7,393 bases of DNA, from contig UROJ01000074.1 of assembly GCA_900549335.1 (NCBI GenBank), positions 1-7,393 of the forward strand. The letters run 5' to 3'. This DNA is from an uncultured Collinsella sp. (lineage in GTDB: Bacteria; Actinomycetota; Coriobacteriia; Coriobacteriales; Coriobacteriaceae). The notes under the pieces were generated by a model that saw only the letters and a program-made list of their open reading frames with translations, ran no database searches and was not told the DNA's origin. Positions 4,853 through 7,393 of this stretch are shown here, in pieces. Both the position numbers and the translations under genes were made by a program. Each line of letters starts with the position of its first letter. Position 1 is the stretch's first letter.

Positions 4853-6013
4853 TCATGTCCTTTGGCTTGTAAGACGAAATAGCGCGGGGATATACACCAA
4901 AGAAGAAATCCCGAGCGCGACAAGCAATACGACTCGAATGCCCGCAGCGCTGCTCAACACAGCGTTGAGCAGATAGAAAAGAACAGCACCCACCGCCACC
5001 ATCTGGCTTTGAACCGAAATCAATGAACAGCGCATCGAAGAATCAGCAGCATTTTGAAAAATTGAGTATTTAATTGGAGCAAACAACGAGTACGCAACCG
5101 TCTGCAGCACATAGAACACGGGCAGCAAATTAGCCGGAGTAAGGGGGATCAAAAACAAAGCTGTCAATACTAAGCGAATGATGCCGCAAATACGCGCAAA
5201 ACGGCCCTTGTCGACATGAGCAATCACACTGGGCACAATAAGCCCCATGGAGGCCGAGGCAAGGAGCTGGACCGCAATGGTCACACCCGAAGCGACGGAA
5301 TTCATTCCGCGGCCCGCAAGCAGCAGTGAGAAAAAGTCTTCCAGGGCGACAAAAGCAAATGCCTGAGAACAGTCCATGATGAACGCTGAACGAAGAATGC
5401 CATTACACGCAATAGCGGCACCGATCATCTTCGGGCTAATTCCACGCTCAGGTGCCCCCGCAGTGCCCCCTCTTCGCATCTCAGGAATGCAGACAACGAC
5501 AACCAACGTCAACACCATTGCGATGATATCTGCCGAAAGACCAATGAGATATGCACCGACAGACGAAATGAAACCACCCACGCAAGCGGAGATGGCATAA
5601 GAGGCATAGAAAACAAATCGCTCAACGACATTAAGTCTTACGAGCTGGTCCTGAGAGACGCTGTCAATGTAAATCGCTTCTATGGATCCGCTCAGACATG
5701 CAACGGCAAAACCTTTGAGAGCGAACGCACCGATTAAAAGCAGAGGGAAACGGACGAGAAGCAGGGCAGCGTAGTATCCAAGCATCCCCACGACGCCAAC
5801 GAGACCGCTTGTCTTTCGTCCAAACCTATCAGCAATATAGCCAGTGGGAACTTCGAGGATGAACTTGCTCACTTGATATGCAATCATCATGCTAGAAATC
5901 GCCACTATCGAGAATCCGACGAATTCAAGGTAAACCGTCAGAAAATACAAAATGGTGCTGAAGTTCGACAGAAAAACGAACGTCATATAAAGCAAAACCG
6001 TACGGTTTTTCAT
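4853..6013 (-). CDS. MFS transporter, substrate unknown
   Basis: This is a 386-residue polytopic membrane protein of the major facilitator superfamily. The strongest evidence is motif A, GYIADRFGRK (58-67), in the loop between TM2 and TM3, preceded by LEVPTG (53-58). Hydrophobic segments run through the whole chain at about 12-helix size, with a charged central loop (about 179-195) between the halves. A SGSIEAIYID block (108-117) with an acidic residue in a membrane segment is typical of a drug/metabolite-efflux-like subgroup, but no substrate can be named. The start is the ATG at 6013, with GGAGG 7 bases upstream (6025-6021); an upstream in-frame TTG at 6037 has no better signal. Its G+C is visibly lower than the acetate genes. 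It lies directly downstream of, and codirectional with, a LysR gene that may regulate it. Confidence 0.88.
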   Translation of the reverse strand: MKNRTVLLYMTFVFLSNFSTILYFLTVYLEFVGFSIVAISSMMIAYQVSKFILEVPTGYIADRFGRKTSGLVGVVGMLGYYAALLLVRFPLLLIGAFALKGFAVACLSGSIEAIYIDSVSQDQLVRLNVVERFVFYASYAISACVGGFISSVGAYLIGLSADIIAMVLTLVVVVCIPEMRRGGTAGAPERGISPKMIGAAIACNGILRSAFIMDCSQAFAFVALEDFFSLLLAGRGMNSVASGVTIAVQLLASASMGLIVPSVIAHVDKGRFARICGIIRLVLTALFLIPLTPANLLPVFYVLQTVAYSLFAPIKYSIFQNAADSSMRCSLISVQSQMVAVGAVLFYLLNAVLSSAAGIRVVLLVALGISSLVYIPALFRLTSQRT

Positions 6014-6086
6014 GCTCCGCCCTCCAAGAGTCAACAATCTGAATCGGAATCTTGGAAAAGCATGAGGGCAAAGCCGTCAGTCATGT

Positions 6087-6115
6087 GTTACAAGGCGTCA
6101 ACATTCACTTGACAA
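6087..6115 (-). promoter_or_regulatory. Candidate promoter of the MFS gene
   Basis: On the minus strand TTGTCA (6115-6110), 17 bases, then TGTAAC (6092-6087) form a reasonable sigma-70-type promoter: 5 of 6 and 4 of 6 consensus matches at ideal spacing. It lies in the 119-base gap between the LysR stop and the MFS start, about 75 bases before the MFS ATG, so the MFS gene can be transcribed separately from the regulator gene. Confidence 0.5.
6097..6113. promoter_or_regulatory. Possible LysR-type regulator binding site
   Basis: GTCAA (6097-6101), 7 bases, TTGAC (6109-6113) form a perfect inverted repeat overlapping the -35 and spacer of the candidate MFS promoter. LysR-type regulators bind interrupted dyads of this size, commonly T-N11-A; here the spacing is not an exact T-N11-A. 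Its place between the regulator gene and the transporter gene is the main support. Confidence 0.35.
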
Positions 6116-6118
6116 CAC

Positions 6119-6134
6119 GAGGCCAAATGGCCTC
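6119..6134 (-). other. Short hairpin overlapping the LysR stop codon
   Basis: GAGGCC (6119-6124) and GGCCTC (6129-6134) form a 6-bp GC-rich stem around a 4-base AT loop. The stem overlaps the stop codon of the regulator gene (6135-6133). On the minus strand it is followed by GTGTTGTC rather than a T-run, so it is at best a weak terminator. Confidence 0.3.
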
Positions 6135-7023
6135 ACGAAGCAAGATGACGCAATAGGTGAAGAAATACCGTCTGGTGTCGATCGGTCCAGGCATTTTGTC
6201 GATAGCAAAAGTAGATGGGCAAGGCTACGTCATGCGAGCCTTCAATAGAGCACTCGCTCACTTCCAATCCATCTGATGCGAGAGAAGAGCCAGAAAAACT
6301 CAATATCAATCCCCCGGCTTGAAGAAACTCAGCCTGCGCCCTGCTTCCGTATTCGACATCGCGAAAGCGGAAATTAACCAGCTGAGCTTCGGGACATTGA
6401 TTGATTGCATTGAGACAGGGTGACAAATTAATGGGAACAGCGAGCCTGCCGCCCAGTAACTCACGAATGGTCATAGCGTCAACAGATTGATGACCAGCTG
6501 GGCATGAAAGAACCCTGAGCTCCTTTTCACCCATATATTTTGAAGAAAGGACGCTGTCCCGTGGTTCCTCAAACGAGATAGCCGCGTCCGAAATTCCAAG
6601 TATAAGTGATTCAAAGCATGTTGCCGTTGGCTGATGCCACACATCAAGATGAATCTGAGGGTGCGAGCTTTCAAACGAGTCGTACCAGTTTTCGGAAAAA
6701 AGGAGCCCCCGCCCGTGAAGACAGGGGGCGTAAAGACGGAAATGGCCGTCGGGCGAAACGCCGCCGTTCCCCGATTGAGCGTACTTTTTGAGATCGTCGA
6801 CTTGCGCCAGGATCACGCGTGCACGACGCGCAAATTCTCTGCCCGCCGGAGACAAAACAGCCTCCCCCGCCGATCGGTCGAGCAAAACAATCTGATACTC
6901 AGATTCCAACTTTTTTATTGCCGACGAAACGGCCTGCGGACTCACGTGAACGGCGCGAGCTGCTTTGCGCACGCCGCCATAGTTCGCTACAGCTTGAAGG
7001 TATTCGAGTTGAGAGAGCTGCAT
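6133..7023 (-). CDS. LysR-family transcriptional regulator
   Basis: This 296-residue protein has the normal size of a LysR-type regulator. The N-terminal winged helix-turn-helix is clear: LEYLQAVANYGGVRKAARAV followed by HVSPQAVSSAIKKLESEY spans residues 6-43, then LLDRSAGEAVLSPAGREFARRARVIL (47-72) leads into the linker helix. The remainder (about 92-296) fits an effector-binding domain, but its sequence is not close to any member I can name, so the ligand is unknown. The start ATG at 7023 has TTTGGAG 6 bases upstream. It lies 41 bases downstream of the HIT gene with no terminator seen between, and upstream of the MFS gene in the same direction, the likely target. G+C is visibly lower than in the acetate kinase genes. 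Confidence 0.9.
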   Translation of the reverse strand: MQLSQLEYLQAVANYGGVRKAARAVHVSPQAVSSAIKKLESEYQIVLLDRSAGEAVLSPAGREFARRARVILAQVDDLKKYAQSGNGGVSPDGHFRLYAPCLHGRGLLFSENWYDSFESSHPQIHLDVWHQPTATCFESLILGISDAAISFEEPRDSVLSSKYMGEKELRVLSCPAGHQSVDAMTIRELLGGRLAVPINLSPCLNAINQCPEAQLVNFRFRDVEYGSRAQAEFLQAGGLILSFSGSSLASDGLEVSECSIEGSHDVALPIYFCYRQNAWTDRHQTVFLHLLRHLAS

Positions 7024-7064
7024 AGATTACTCCAAAGGCAGCCAAGTCGACGGCCTACGCGCCC

Positions 7065-7393
7065 TCAGATGAGGTTCTCGCCCAGGTTCTTGCCACCGAG
7101 AACGTGCATGTGGAAGTGCATGACGGTCTGGCCGGCGTTGACGCCCTTGTTGGAGATGACGCGGAAACCGTCCTCCAAGCCCTTGGCCTTAGCGACCTCC
7201 TGGATGGCGTGAGCCATGGCGCCCATGGTCTCGGCAGGTACGTTGTCGGCGATGTCACTGTAATGCTTCTTGGGGATCACGAGCGTATGGACCGGCGCCT
7301 GGGGATTGAGGTCGTCGAAGGCGATGACCTGGTCATCCTCATAGACAACGGTCGAGGGGATCTCGTGGTTGGCAATTTTGCAGAAGATACAAT
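7065..7393 (-). CDS. HIT-family (histidine triad) nucleotide-binding protein, partial
   Basis: The frame is open to the right edge, and 108 residues up to the stop are visible; only a few N-terminal residues seem missing, since the family is about 110-120 residues. The visible protein begins CIFCKIANHEIPSTVVYEDD, the typical start of the Hint/PKCI branch including a CxxC pair. It continues with VIAFDDLNPQAPVHTLVIPK and ends with the histidine triad MHFHMHVLGG (visible residues 91-100), the nucleotide phosphate-binding and catalytic motif. Members hydrolyse nucleoside phosphoramidates and related adenylates; the physiological role in bacteria is often unclear. A GTG at 7280 lies inside the conserved domain and is not the true start. 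The gene is codirectional with the LysR gene 41 bases downstream, but its G+C is higher and it is probably an unrelated housekeeping gene. Confidence 0.93.
   Translation of the reverse strand, partial: CIFCKIANHEIPSTVVYEDDQVIAFDDLNPQAPVHTLVIPKKHYSDIADNVPAETMGAMAHAIQEVAKAKGLEDGFRVISNKGVNAGQTVMHFHMHVLGGKNLGENLI

Noticed and set aside
6014..6037. TTG start at 6037 extending the MFS protein by 8 residues
   Set aside because: The ATG at 6013 has GGAGG at ideal spacing and puts the N-terminus right before TM1, whereas the TTG has no ribosome binding site.
7065..7280. Short 71-residue HIT protein starting at GTG 7280
   Set aside because: The conserved N-terminal half of the domain continues in frame upstream to the window edge, so the GTG is an internal valine codon.

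Overview
The window looks like a piece of a Gram-positive actinobacterial chromosome, most plausibly a gut coriobacterium close to Collinsella. This is an inference from gene content and style: G+C-rich genes, short AT-richer spacers, strong AAGGAG-type ribosome binding sites, and fermentative acetate genes next to a UDP-galactopyranose mutase. No rRNA, tRNA, CRISPR array or insertion sequence was seen.

Layout, left to right. A partial glf (UDP-galactopyranose mutase, minus strand) runs off the left edge. It is divergent from pta (phosphate acetyltransferase, plus strand); the spacer holds two back-to-back -10 boxes and several hairpins. Downstream of pta is a 131-bp nested palindrome: a 29-bp perfect inverted repeat around a strong bidirectional terminator hairpin. 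Then come two tandem acetate kinase genes on the minus strand, convergent with pta. They are about 59% identical by hand count, each 392 residues, and each has its own terminator and leader. Next, also on the minus strand, are a 12-TM-type MFS transporter and a LysR-type regulator, both visibly lower in G+C than the acetate genes. A HIT-family (histidine triad) gene runs off the right edge.

Function. Pta converts acetyl-CoA plus phosphate to acetyl-phosphate, and acetate kinase converts that plus ADP to acetate and ATP, so the centre of the window is a complete substrate-level phosphorylation module. It is unusual in having pta opposed to the kinases rather than in an operon with them, and in having two kinases. 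The upstream kinase copy (3553-4731) carries changes at positions that are normally near-invariant in the family, while the other copy keeps them. The LysR gene lies directly upstream of the MFS gene, whose promoter region overlaps an inverted repeat, suggesting a local regulator-transporter pair of unknown substrate.

I see no clear evidence of a wholly new multi-gene system. The items most worth a second look are the 131-bp palindrome, the diverged second acetate kinase, and the hairpins in the leaders of pta and both kinase genes.
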